A stretch of DNA of 64,000 nt from Sphingomonas glaciei (lineage in GTDB: Bacteria > Pseudomonadota > Alphaproteobacteria > Sphingomonadales > Sphingomonadaceae). This document shows positions 56,187-64,000 of the stretch, one piece after another. Each line of letters starts with the position of its first letter. Position 1 is the first letter of the stretch. The translations under genes and the position numbers were made by a program. The notes beneath the pieces are model-generated. The model was not told the DNA's origin, did not search any database, and saw only the letters and a list, made by a program, of their open reading frames with translations. The stretch is from NCBI RefSeq assembly GCF_023380025.1, contig NZ_CP097253.1, positions 1,860,001 to 1,924,000 on the forward strand. The letters are read 5' to 3'.

Positions 56187-57385
56187 TGATCCATTCCCCC
56201 GAAGATTCGTCGTTCCGGCACCAGGCCGAGCCAGTAGCCGAGCTCGGCCGGCTCGGCGATATTCCACACCGCAAGGTCGGCCGCCTTGCCCGGCTCGATT
56301 GAGCCCACCTCCCCCGCCAGACCCAGCGCGCGGGCGGCGTTGATCGTCATGCCGGCGATCGCTTCCTCCGGCGTCAGGCCGAACAGGTTGCACGCCATGT
56401 TCATCGCTAACTGCGGCACCAGGTTGGGCGAGGTACCGGGATTGCAGTCGGATGCGACGGCCATCGCCACCCCATGCTTGCGAAGCAGATCGACCGGCGG
56501 CTGTTTGGTTTCGCGCAGGGTGTAGAAAGCGCCGGGCAGCAGCACCGCCACGGTCCCGGCCGCCGCCATCGCAGTCGCCCCTGCCTCGTCGAGATGCTCG
56601 AGATGGTCGGCCGACAGCGCGTGATGGCGGGCGGCCAGCGCGGCACCGTTCTGGTTGGACAGTTGCTCGGCGTGGAGGCGCACCGGCAGGCCGTGCTTGG
56701 CAGCAGCCTCGAACAGGCGCTCGGTCTCGGCCGGCGTAAAGGCGATCCCCTCGCAAAAGGCGTCGACCGAGGTGGCGAGGCCGAGCCGGGCGACGGTCGG
56801 CAGCAGTTCCTCGATCACCCGCTCGACGAAGACGTCACGGTCGGCCCCGGCCGGCAGCGCATGCAGCGCCAGGAGGGTCGGCACCACCCGCACCGGTTCG
56901 GACCTGGCAAGGGTCCTGATGACGTTGAGCAGGCGAAGCTCGGAAGCGGGGTCGAGGCCGTAGCCCGACTTGATCTCCACCGTGGTGACGCCGCCCCGCA
57001 TCAGGGACTGCAGCCGCGCCCGGCTCTGCTCCAGCAATTCGGTGACGCTGGCGGCGGCCGTGGCACGGACGGTCGAGGCGATGCCCCCGCCGGCGCGCGC
57101 GATCTCTTCATAGGTGGCGCCGGCGCGGCGGGCGGCGTGCTCCGCGGCGCGCGTCCCGCCGAACACCAGGTGGGTGTGGCAATCGACCAGCCCGGGCGTC
57201 ACGAACGCACCGCCCAGCGGCACGACCTCGGCGGCGCGGGTCCCGGCCAGCTCGGTCCGGCGGCCGACCCGCACGATCCGCCCGCCATGGATTCCGATCG
57301 CGGCATTGCCGATGAGGCCGAGCGGATTGCCGGGCGATGGCACCATCGTCAGGACATGGCAGTCGGTCAGCAGGCGGTCCCACAT
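56183..57385 (-). CDS. hutI: Imidazolonepropionase
   Basis: Third step of histidine degradation: hydrolyses imidazolonepropionate to formimidoylglutamate. 400 residues, amidohydrolase fold. [21 protein letters not shown] carries the HxH metal site, [10 protein letters not shown] and [15 protein letters not shown] (HAEQ) are HutI hallmarks, and SDCNPGTS is the final Asp. Start at 57385 (MWDRLLTD), the first Met of the conserved beta domain. Only 36 bases separate this start from the divergent hutG start. Confidence 0.95.
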   Translation of the reverse strand: MWDRLLTDCHVLTMVPSPGNPLGLIGNAAIGIHGGRIVRVGRRTELAGTRAAEVVPLGGAFVTPGLVDCHTHLVFGGTRAAEHAARRAGATYEEIARAGGGIASTVRATAAASVTELLEQSRARLQSLMRGGVTTVEIKSGYGLDPASELRLLNVIRTLARSEPVRVVPTLLALHALPAGADRDVFVERVIEELLPTVARLGLATSVDAFCEGIAFTPAETERLFEAAAKHGLPVRLHAEQLSNQNGAALAARHHALSADHLEHLDEAGATAMAAAGTVAVLLPGAFYTLRETKQPPVDLLRKHGVAMAVASDCNPGTSPNLVPQLAMNMACNLFGLTPEEAIAGMTINAARALGLAGEVGSIEPGKAADLAVWNIAEPAELGYWLGLVPERRIFGGMDQ

Positions 57386-57421
57386 GCGACAAGCCTGTAG
57401 GCGGCTGCTACAGGAGCGGCA

Positions 57422-58327
57422 ATGACCAGCGCCTGGCCCAACCTGTCCGATCTGATCTTCCCCGCCGATACCGCGGCGCCGATCGGGCTGGTCGGGGCAC
57501 CGCTCGGCGCGGGATCGGTGACGCCGGGGCATTGCGACCTGGCGCCGGCGGCGCTTCGGGGCGTGCTGAAGCGCATCGGCCTGTACGATGTCGACAGCCG
57601 GAGCGAGCTGTCGGCCCGGATCGCCGACCATGGCGACTTGGCGCTTGGCGGGCTCGACATCGCAGGCGCGACGGGTCCGATCCGGGAGGCGGTGCGGGCC
57701 TCGGTGCGGCGCCATGACCTGACCGTGCTGGTCGGCGGCAGCAATGCGGTGACCCGGCCCGGACTGCTCGGGATGGCCGAGGCGCTTGGCCTCGACCTGG
57801 CGGAGGTCGGGCTGATCACGCTCGACGCGCATTTCGACATGCGCGGACTGGAGGCGGGCCTCAGCAACGGCAATCCGGTGCGAGCGCTGCGCGAGGACGG
57901 CTTGCCGGGCCGCAATATCGTGCAGATCGGGCTGGCGCCGTTCGCCAATGCGCGGACGATGCACGAGGATGCGCTGGCCGGCGGCCACCTGGTGATCACG
58001 CTCCGCGACCTGCTCGAACAGGGCACGATCGAGGCGCTGGAGGCGGCGGTCGAGCGGCTCGAGGGGGTAAAGGCGATCTTCGTCGATTTCGACATCGATG
58101 TGATCGACCGCAGTCAGTTCCCGGGGGCGCCGGGAGCGCGCGCAGGCGGCATGCTGGCCGAGGAATTTTTTGCCGCCGCACGCTGGCTGGCCAGCCAGCC
58201 CCAGGTTCGGGCGATCGACCTCACCGAGTGGGACCCGCCGCTCGACCCTGGCGACCTCAGCGCGCTCACCGCCGGGCGCTGGCTGGCCGAGGTCGTGGCC
58301 GGGGTCGACGACCGGCTCAGTCGATAA
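57422..58327 (+). CDS. hutG: Arginase-fold formimidoylglutamase with altered metal site
   Basis: Expected last step of the pathway: formimidoylglutamate to glutamate and formamide. 301 residues of the arginase/agmatinase family. The core is present: LDAHFDMR (D135, H137, D139) and VDFDIDVID (D224, D226). However, the usual GGxH ligand reads GGSN (N108), and the usual SHG reads SNG (N149). Both canonical His are therefore Asn. The assignment to hutG rests on family plus position next to hutI. The last 11 bases overlap the convergent kinase gene. Confidence 0.8.
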   Translation: MTSAWPNLSDLIFPADTAAPIGLVGAPLGAGSVTPGHCDLAPAALRGVLKRIGLYDVDSRSELSARIADHGDLALGGLDIAGATGPIREAVRASVRRHDLTVLVGGSNAVTRPGLLGMAEALGLDLAEVGLITLDAHFDMRGLEAGLSNGNPVRALREDGLPGRNIVQIGLAPFANARTMHEDALAGGHLVITLRDLLEQGTIEALEAAVERLEGVKAIFVDFDIDVIDRSQFPGAPGARAGGMLAEEFFAAARWLASQPQVRAIDLTEWDPPLDPGDLSALTAGRWLAEVVAGVDDRLSR

Positions 58328-59888
58328 GCGCGTCGATCGCGGCGGCGAGCGCGCCGGCGCTGACCGGCTTCTTGAGGATCCTCACCCGGCCGTCGACCGC
58401 GCGGTCTATTGCCTCGCTGTCGGAATAGCCGGTCAGGAATAGCAGTTTGACGTCGGGCCGCATCTCAAGGGCAGTGGCTGCGACCTGCGCCCCGTTCATC
58501 CCAGGCATCGCAAAGTCGAGCAGGAGCAGCGACGGGCTCCATCGCTCCAGCTCAAGCAGGGCCTGGGGACCATTCTCGGCCTCGGTGACCTGGTGGCCCT
58601 GCTTGCGCAGCATGTCGGCAATCGTCTGGCGCACCTCACGGTCGTCGTCGACCAGCAGGATGTCGGTCAGCCGTGCCGGTCCGTCGCGAGGTGACTTTTC
58701 ACGACCGGTACCGGCCGCCGACCGGATGATCTCTTCGCGCGGCAGATAGAGGGTGACGGTGGTACCCTTGCCCGGCTCGCTGTCGATCCGCAAGTCGCCG
58801 CCCGCCGCCCTCGCCACGCCATAGGCCATCGACAGGCCAAGCCCGGTGCCACGCCCGGGTCCCTTGGTGGTAAAGAAGGGCTCGAGCGCGCGCTCGACGA
58901 CTTCCGGCGTCATGCCGACACCTTCGTCGACGATCCGCACCGCGATCCGATCGGGCGCGTCTGTCGCTGCCTGGACCAGCAGGCGTCCGCCCTGAGGCAT
59001 TGCATCCCGGCTGTTGATGGCAAGATTGAGGATCGCAAGCTCGAGCTGCGTCGCGTCGGAGCGAACGGCACCAAGACCGGGCGCGATCTCGACATCCAGC
59101 TCGATCGTCGGACCGACCGAGTTGCGGAGAAAATCCGACATGTCGTGGAGCAGGCCGCCGACGTCGACCGCGGTCGCTTCAAGCCTTTGGCGCCGGGAAA
59201 AGGTCAGCAGCTGACCGGTCAATCGCGCGCCGCGCTCGGTGGCCTGCGCCGCATTGCCTGCCCAGCGCACGACCTTGTCGCGATTGTCGGGTGCCATCTG
59301 GATCAGCTCGAGGTTGCCCGAGATCGCCTGCAGCAGATTGTTGAAGTCGTGCGCGATGCCGCCGGTCAGCTGTCCGACCGCTTCCATCTTGTTGGCCTGG
59401 ACCAGCGCGGCTTCCGCCCGTTCCCGCTGCGCCACCTCGCCGCGGAGCTGCTCGAGCGCAGAGTCCCGCTCGGCGAGGGCCGCGGCAAGCTCGTCATTCT
59501 TCTTCTGGAGCATCGACGGACTGGGGATCGCAAGCGCGCGGGGCAGCAGCGGCCAGAGCAGGATGGCGGTGGGAACGCTGGCGATGGCGGTGATCGCCTT
59601 GATTGTCGCCTCCGCCGCATAATCGCCATGCCACAGGTTCCAGATGCCCATGACGTGGGTCAGCCCACACGACAGGATAAACAGTGCGAACAGCCAGAAC
59701 ATCTTGCCGAACTCGACGTCGGGGCGCTTGCGGACAAAGGTGACCAGCGCGATCGGGATCGAGAAATAGGATGCGGCGATCAGGGCGTCCGACACGACGT
59801 GGGTCCAGATCAGCTCGGGCTGCCACAGCAGGCAATAACCGTGAGGCGCATAGTCGCCGGCAAAGAAAGCCCTGGCGGATTCAAGCAT
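58317..59888 (-). CDS. Hybrid sensor histidine kinase with ethylene-receptor-like membrane domain
   Basis: 523 residues. N-terminal three-helix domain strongly resembling the ethylene-binding domain of plant ETR1: VVSDALIAASYFSIPIALVTF (D34) and LSCGLTHVMGIWNLW with Cys74 and His78 in the CxxxH copper-ligand spacing. A coiled coil (about 132-170) leads to HisKA (GGIAHDFNNLLQAISGN, phospho-His), HATPase_c (NLAINSRDAMPQGG, DEGVGM, GRGTGLGLSMAYGVA) and a C-terminal receiver (VDDDREVRQ, LLLLDFAMPGMNG with phospho-Asp, FLTGYSD, LKKPVS). Start at 59888. No response-regulator gene adjacent. Confidence 0.88.
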   Translation of the reverse strand: MLESARAFFAGDYAPHGYCLLWQPELIWTHVVSDALIAASYFSIPIALVTFVRKRPDVEFGKMFWLFALFILSCGLTHVMGIWNLWHGDYAAEATIKAITAIASVPTAILLWPLLPRALAIPSPSMLQKKNDELAAALAERDSALEQLRGEVAQRERAEAALVQANKMEAVGQLTGGIAHDFNNLLQAISGNLELIQMAPDNRDKVVRWAGNAAQATERGARLTGQLLTFSRRQRLEATAVDVGGLLHDMSDFLRNSVGPTIELDVEIAPGLGAVRSDATQLELAILNLAINSRDAMPQGGRLLVQAATDAPDRIAVRIVDEGVGMTPEVVERALEPFFTTKGPGRGTGLGLSMAYGVARAAGGDLRIDSEPGKGTTVTLYLPREEIIRSAAGTGREKSPRDGPARLTDILLVDDDREVRQTIADMLRKQGHQVTEAENGPQALLELERWSPSLLLLDFAMPGMNGAQVAATALEMRPDVKLLFLTGYSDSEAIDRAVDGRVRILKKPVSAGALAAAIDALID

Positions 59889-59970
59889 AACGGCATCCTG
59901 CACGGGGCAGGCAGGAATGCCCGCCGAGTCAGCTAGACTACGTTCCCGACCGACGATTGCCAATCACTGT

Positions 59971-60987
59971 TCAGCCGTTGTGGAGCAGCTCCGCCAGACC
60001 GGCCGTCGAAAGGGGATGCCGGAGCTGCTCGCAGCGGCACTGGTCGGCGCCCTTGTCCGGGCGTCGCCTGAGCAGCCGGGCACCATGCCGGAACCGCCCG
60101 TTGGTGACCTGGTCGTAGAGCACTTCCACTACCAGTTCGGGACGCAAGGGCACCCACTCGCTGGTCCGCTCGCGCGACCAGCGGCTGGCCTTGTCGGGGC
60201 GGTTGCCGGAGAACCCCTCGCCGCCTTCCAGCGGGGCCAGTTCGCCCGCCCAGGCGCGCTTTTCGGCGGCCTTGAAGCCCGAGCAGAAGCCGACGTGGTG
60301 GAGCAGGCCGTCGTCGCCATAAAGACCGAGCAGGAGCGAGGCGACGCCGCCGCCCTTAGCATCGCTACGGTAGCCGCCGACTACGCAATCGGCGCTGCGA
60401 TAGCGCTTGATCTTGAGCATCGCGCGCTCTCCGGCGCGATAGGGTTCGTCACCCTTCTTGGCGACCACGCCGTCGAGCGCACCGCCGCTGCGTTCCAGCC
60501 AGCGGCGTGCCGTTTCTATATCGGCGGTCTGCGGGGAAAGGAGCAGCGAGGGCGCCTTAGCCTGGGCAATCAGGCGTTCGAGCGCCCCCCGCCGCTTGGC
60601 GAGCGGAGCCGTTGCCAGCTCGTCCTGTCGCCAGCGCAGGAGATCGAAGGCCATGAACAGCGCCGGCGTCTCGGCCGACAGCTTGCGGACCCGGCTTTCC
60701 GCGGGGTGGAGGCGCTGCGACAAGGCGTCGAAGCTGAGGCCGTCCTGGGTTTCGATGATCAGCTCGCCGTCGAGGGTGAAGTCGCCTGCGGGCAGCCCGC
60801 CGATCAGTGCTTCGACCTCGGGAAAATAGCGACCGAGCGGCTTGCCCGAGCGCGACCACAGCTGCACCTCGCCGTCGGTTCGCACCGCGAGGCAGCGGAA
60901 GCCGTCCCACTTGGGCTCGTAGCGCCACTCGGGGCCGGACGGCAGCTCCTCGACCAGCAGCGCCTCCATGGTCGCGGGGGCGGTCAT
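59971..60987 (-). CDS. ATP-dependent DNA ligase (LigC/LigD ligase-domain type)
   Basis: 338 residues: adenylation domain with motif I YEPKWDGFRCLAV (catalytic Lys26), motif III-like PALFMAFDLLRW, motif IV LDGVVAKK and motif V MLKIKRYRSADCVVGGY, followed by an OB fold. There is no polymerase or nuclease domain, so it is a stand-alone ligase as found beside Ku/LigD systems. Its ATG overlaps the stop of the exonuclease III gene (ATGA), so the two are translationally coupled; a role in gap or strand-break repair is inferred. Confidence 0.88.
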   Translation of the reverse strand: MTAPATMEALLVEELPSGPEWRYEPKWDGFRCLAVRTDGEVQLWSRSGKPLGRYFPEVEALIGGLPAGDFTLDGELIIETQDGLSFDALSQRLHPAESRVRKLSAETPALFMAFDLLRWRQDELATAPLAKRRGALERLIAQAKAPSLLLSPQTADIETARRWLERSGGALDGVVAKKGDEPYRAGERAMLKIKRYRSADCVVGGYRSDAKGGGVASLLLGLYGDDGLLHHVGFCSGFKAAEKRAWAGELAPLEGGEGFSGNRPDKASRWSRERTSEWVPLRPELVVEVLYDQVTNGRFRHGARLLRRRPDKGADQCRCEQLRHPLSTAGLAELLHNG

Positions 60988-61754
60988 TTGAGCGCGATCC
61001 AGACGGGCGCGTGGTCGCTGGTCTTGGGCAAGGCGCGGGCGGAGCGATCGACCCCGGCTGCCTTCAGGCGCTTGGCCGCCGCCGCGTTGAGCAGCAGGTG
61101 ATCGATGCGCAGCCCGGCGTCGCGTGCGAAGGCGTTGCGGAAATAGTCCCAGAAGGTGAACACCTGCTCGTCGGGGTGAAGGTGGCGAAGCGCGTCGAGC
61201 CAGCCGGCACCGGTCAGCCGCTCGATCGCCGCCCGCACGTCGGGCACGAAAAGCGCGTCTTCGGTCCAGCGCTCGGGCTTGTAGACGTCGCGCTCGGTGG
61301 GGATGATATTATAGTCGCCGGCCAGCACCACCGGCTGGTCGAGGGGCAGAAGGTCGGCGGCGAGCGCCTCGAACGCGGCGATCCACCGCAGCTTGTAGTC
61401 GAACTTGGGACCGGGGCGCGGATTGCCGTTGGGAAGGTAGAGACAGCCGACCAGCACGCCGTTGACCGCCGCTTCCAGGTAGCGGCTCTGTGCCGGGTCG
61501 GGATCGTCGGGCAGCCCGCGCCGGGTCTCGACCGGAGTGCAGCCGCGGGCCAGGATGGCGACCCCGTTCCAGCTTTTCTGGCCATGCCAGATCGCGCCGT
61601 AACCGGCTTCCTCCAGGGCCTTGAGGGGAAACTTCTCCTGCGGCGCCTTCAGCTCCTGCAGGCACACCACGTCGGGGCTGGTCGCGCCGAGCCACTCGAG
61701 GAGTACCGGCAGCCGGCCGTTGACGCCGTTCACATTGTAGATCGCGATCCGCAC
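60984..61754 (-). CDS. xth: Exodeoxyribonuclease III
   Basis: AP endonuclease / 3'-5' exonuclease of base excision repair. 256 residues, GTG start. VNGVNGRLPVLLEWL near the N terminus (Asn), CLQELKAP (the Mg-binding Glu), LAGDYNIIP (Asp-Asn pair), RIDHLLLN and TSDHAPVWIAL (final catalytic Asp-His) are all intact. Couples directly into the ligase gene. Confidence 0.93.
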   Translation of the reverse strand: MRIAIYNVNGVNGRLPVLLEWLGATSPDVVCLQELKAPQEKFPLKALEEAGYGAIWHGQKSWNGVAILARGCTPVETRRGLPDDPDPAQSRYLEAAVNGVLVGCLYLPNGNPRPGPKFDYKLRWIAAFEALAADLLPLDQPVVLAGDYNIIPTERDVYKPERWTEDALFVPDVRAAIERLTGAGWLDALRHLHPDEQVFTFWDYFRNAFARDAGLRIDHLLLNAAAAKRLKAAGVDRSARALPKTSDHAPVWIALK

Positions 61755-61926
61755 AAGGCTTGAACCGCCAGCGGAGGGTGAAGCTCCCTGCGACCGCCCA
61801 CTCCGCCCGATCGGCGCAACAGGCTTTACGGAAGCTTTACGCCAATCGCCCGCTCTTCACATGGCATTGTAACGGCCACGACCGCCATCTCGCTCCCCGA
61901 CGGGCCCCTGCCCTGCGGAGTTTGCG

Positions 61927-62673
61927 ATGCGCGTTTTCGATCTGCTCACCACGGCTGCAATCCTTGCCGCCGCCTTCCCGGTTCGGGCTGCCGCCCAGGA
62001 GGCGCCTGCGCCTGCCTTTGCCGTTAGCGGCGGGACGACCCTCGTCAGCCGGTATCGCTTTCGCGGAATCGGACTGTCGGACGAGATGCCGACCGTGCAG
62101 GGCACCATCAACCTGGCGCATCGCAGCGGCGCCTACGTCGGCGCCTGGGCCTCGGAGCTCGACGGGTTCGGCGAGCTGGGGGGGACCAATCTCGAGCTCG
62201 ACCTCTATGGCGGCTACAAGCTGCCCGTTGGCAAGGCGACCCTCGACGCCGGCCTGCTCTATTACGCCTATCCGGGCAGCAAGGGCGGCAAGTTCGAATT
62301 CTTCGAGCCCTACGCCAACCTCAGCCTGCCGGTCGGCCCCGCCACCGCCAAGCTCGGGTTCGCCTTCGCGCCCGAGCAGGCGGCGATCGGCGGGAATAGC
62401 AATGTCTACCTGTTCAACGACAACAGCCTGCCGCTGAAAGGCACGCCGCTCACGCTCACCAGCCATGTCGGATGGTCGCGGGGCCGCACCACCCTGACTC
62501 CGGGGGGCGACTATCTCGACTGGTCGCTCGGCGCCCAGGCGAGCTGGCGCAATCTCACCGCTGGCGTCGCCTATGTCGACACCGACATCTCGCGCCGCGA
62601 TGCGCTCGCCGCCGGAGCGACCAAGGGCATCGTCGACAGCACCGCCGTGCTCTCGCTCGGGGCAAGCTTCTGA
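61927..62673 (+). CDS. TorF family putative porin
   Basis: 248 residues. Signal peptide MRVFDLLTTAAILAAAFPVRAAAQ, then the TorF opening VSGGTTLVSRYRFRGIGLSD and strand-rich blocks (NLELDLYGGYKLPVG, LDAGLLYYAYPGS, LSLGASF as the C-terminal strand ending in Phe). Immediately upstream of the kdp operon, which suggests an outer-membrane entry route linked to potassium supply, though no such function is proven for this family. Confidence 0.85.
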   Translation: MRVFDLLTTAAILAAAFPVRAAAQEAPAPAFAVSGGTTLVSRYRFRGIGLSDEMPTVQGTINLAHRSGAYVGAWASELDGFGELGGTNLELDLYGGYKLPVGKATLDAGLLYYAYPGSKGGKFEFFEPYANLSLPVGPATAKLGFAFAPEQAAIGGNSNVYLFNDNSLPLKGTPLTLTSHVGWSRGRTTLTPGGDYLDWSLGAQASWRNLTAGVAYVDTDISRRDALAAGATKGIVDSTAVLSLGASF

Positions 62674-62710
62674 TGTCCCCAATCAACTCCGCCGTCGGGT
62701 CGCATCGCCC

Positions 62711-62800
62711 ATGACCCTCGACCTGTGGCTCGGCGCGCTGACCGCGCTCGGCCTTCTCCTTTACCTGCTGGTCGCCCTGCTGCGGCCCGAGCGCTTCTAG
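62711..62800 (+). CDS. kdpF: Potassium-transporting ATPase subunit KdpF
   Basis: 29-residue single-helix peptide (MTLDLWLGALTALGLLLYLL and then VALLRPERF) that stabilises the KdpFABC potassium pump. Position directly before kdpA and the YLLVALLRPERF ending match KdpF. Its TAG stop lies within the AGGAGG ribosome binding site of kdpA. Confidence 0.88.
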   Translation: MTLDLWLGALTALGLLLYLLVALLRPERF

Positions 62801-62813
62801 GAGGCCGCGACCC

Positions 62814-64000
62814 ATGGCCCATACCACACTCGCCGGCTGGCTGCTGATCGTCGGGTTCATTGCCGCCACCTTCGGCATGGCGCGCCTGTTCGGCCCCTGG
62901 CTGTTCGCCGTCTACGAAGGCCGCCCCCCGCGCCTGCTCGCCGCGTTCGGCCCCGTCGAGCGCCTGCTGACCGGGGCCGGCGGCCGCGCCGCCCGCGAGG
63001 AGCAGGGCTGGCGTGCCTATGCGATGCACCTGCTGGTCTTCAACGGCGCGGGCATCCTGCTGCTGCTCCTGCTTCAGCTGCTGCAGGGCATCCTGCCGCT
63101 CAACCCGCAGGGTTTCGCGGCGGTGCCGTTCGGGATCGCCCTCAACACCGCGGTCAGCTTCGTCACCAACACCAACTGGCAGAGCTATGCGGGGGAGACG
63201 ACGATGTCGAACCTGACCCAGATGCTCGGCCTGACGGTGCAGAACTTCCTCTCCGCCGCGACCGGGATCTCGGTCGCCTTCGCGGTCATCCGCGGTTTCG
63301 CGCGGCGGGAAAGCGGCACCCTCGGCAACTTCTGGGCCGACCTGGTGCGGGTGACGCTCTACCTGCTGCTCCCGGCCTGCCTCCTCTACGCCCTGGTCCT
63401 GGTGGCGCTTGGCTTGCCGCAGACGCTGGCGGGCTCGACGGTCGCTCAGACCCTCGAAGGAACGCGCCAGGCCATCGCGCTGGGGCCGGTGGCGAGCCAG
63501 GAGGCGATCAAGATGCTGGGCACCAACGGTGGCGGCTTCTTCAACGCCAACAGCGCGCATCCGTTCGAAAATCCGGGAGCGCTCAGCAACCTCCTGCAAA
63601 TGCTCAGCATCTTCGCGTTGGCCGCGGGGCTGACTTGGTGCTTCGGCAAGGCGGTCGGCAATGTCCGCCAGGGCTGGGCGATCCTTGCCGCGATGATGCT
63701 GCTGTTCGCCGGCCTGACGAGCGTGTCCTATATCGCCGAAGCGGGCGGCAATCCCATCCATCATCATGCCGGGGTCGATCCGTCGGGCGGCAACATGGAA
63801 GGCAAGGAGGTCCGCTTTGGCATTGCCGCCAGCGCCCTGTTCGCCAGCGTCACCACCGCCGCCAGTTGCGGCGCGGTCAATGCCATGCACGATAGCTTCA
63901 CCGCGATCGGTGGGATGGTGCCCTTGTTCAACATGCACCTTGGCGAAGTGATCGTCGGCGGGGTCGGCGCCGGGCTCTACGGGATGCTGCTCTACGTCAT
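62814..64000 (+). CDS. kdpA: Potassium-transporting ATPase subunit KdpA (cut by window edge)
   Basis: Potassium-channel-like subunit of the high-affinity KdpFABC pump. The 395 visible codons include SFVTNTNWQSYAGETTMS (first selectivity loop), MLGTNGGGFFNANSAHPFENP (second) and SVTTAASCGAVNAMHDSF (third). ATG at 62814 with AGGAGG 9 bases upstream. The reading frame is open at base 64000; kdpB and kdpC would lie beyond. Confidence 0.95.
   Translation, partial: MAHTTLAGWLLIVGFIAATFGMARLFGPWLFAVYEGRPPRLLAAFGPVERLLTGAGGRAAREEQGWRAYAMHLLVFNGAGILLLLLLQLLQGILPLNPQGFAAVPFGIALNTAVSFVTNTNWQSYAGETTMSNLTQMLGLTVQNFLSAATGISVAFAVIRGFARRESGTLGNFWADLVRVTLYLLLPACLLYALVLVALGLPQTLAGSTVAQTLEGTRQAIALGPVASQEAIKMLGTNGGGFFNANSAHPFENPGALSNLLQMLSIFALAAGLTWCFGKAVGNVRQGWAILAAMMLLFAGLTSVSYIAEAGGNPIHHHAGVDPSGGNMEGKEVRFGIAASALFASVTTAASCGAVNAMHDSFTAIGGMVPLFNMHLGEVIVGGVGAGLYGMLLYV

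Noticed and set aside
54528..56756. hutU starting as far upstream as 56756
   Set aside because: The extra 190 codons run through hutI in another frame; the GTG at 56186 overlaps the hutI stop and fits the family start.

Overview
The window is GC-rich chromosomal DNA of an alphaproteobacterium, most likely a member of the Sphingomonadales. Several things point there: the protein families (TorF porin, alpha-type SspB, an ImuA-ImuB-DnaE2 cassette behind a GTTC-N7-GTTC LexA box, a 41-residue L36, a proline-tailed outer-membrane barrel), two GGAAC-N16/17-CGTT promoters of the EcfG general-stress type, and small palindromic repeats of the kind scattered through sphingomonad genomes. No rRNA, tRNA or CRISPR array was seen. 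Most of the window is housekeeping sequence at high coding density, with many ATGA-type overlaps.

Layout, left to right. 1-4.5 kb: cut-off coxB, then pyrE, the pdxJ-acpS-lepB unit, an FKBP isomerase and rpsU. 4.8-11.4 kb: two convergent L,D-transpeptidases around a shared terminator, a PilZ protein, and a tesA / ybbA-ybbP arrangement as in E. coli. 11.4-18.3 kb: an EcfG-type promoter with a small zinc-ribbon gene, a cyclophilin, purT, small envelope proteins, rpmJ, an M28 peptidase, galE and a DUF2147 protein. 18.5-24.3 kb: the SOS mutagenesis cassette imuA-imuB-dnaE2, with palindromic repeats inserted in frame in dnaE2. 24.4-35.7 kb: fumC, sspB, a HIT protein, an APC permease, a PfkB kinase, queG, a Nat-type ABC exporter, a GGDEF cyclase and purE-purK. 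35.7-41.0 kb: an M16 peptidase, tspO and lepA.

41.0-45.8 kb is the accessory part. A single 1,097-codon gene has clearly lower G+C than its surroundings. It fuses a calcineurin-like metallophosphoesterase to a degenerate STAND/NB-ARC-like NTPase core and a long helical-repeat tail, the layout of a single-gene conflict or anti-phage sensor-effector. A 9-bp inverted repeat covers its ribosome binding site. It is followed by a two-gene pair of unknown function (HTH-like protein plus a 63-residue partner).

45.8-49.2 kb: a second EcfG-type promoter upstream of two tandem exported ferritin-like proteins and an outer-membrane barrel protein. 49.2-58.3 kb: gpmA, an M14 carboxypeptidase, and the histidine-utilisation genes hutH, hutU, hutI and hutG, broken up by two unrelated plus-strand genes. 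58.3-64 kb: a hybrid histidine kinase with an ethylene-receptor-like membrane domain, an ATP-dependent DNA ligase coupled to exonuclease III, a TorF porin, kdpF and the start of kdpA.
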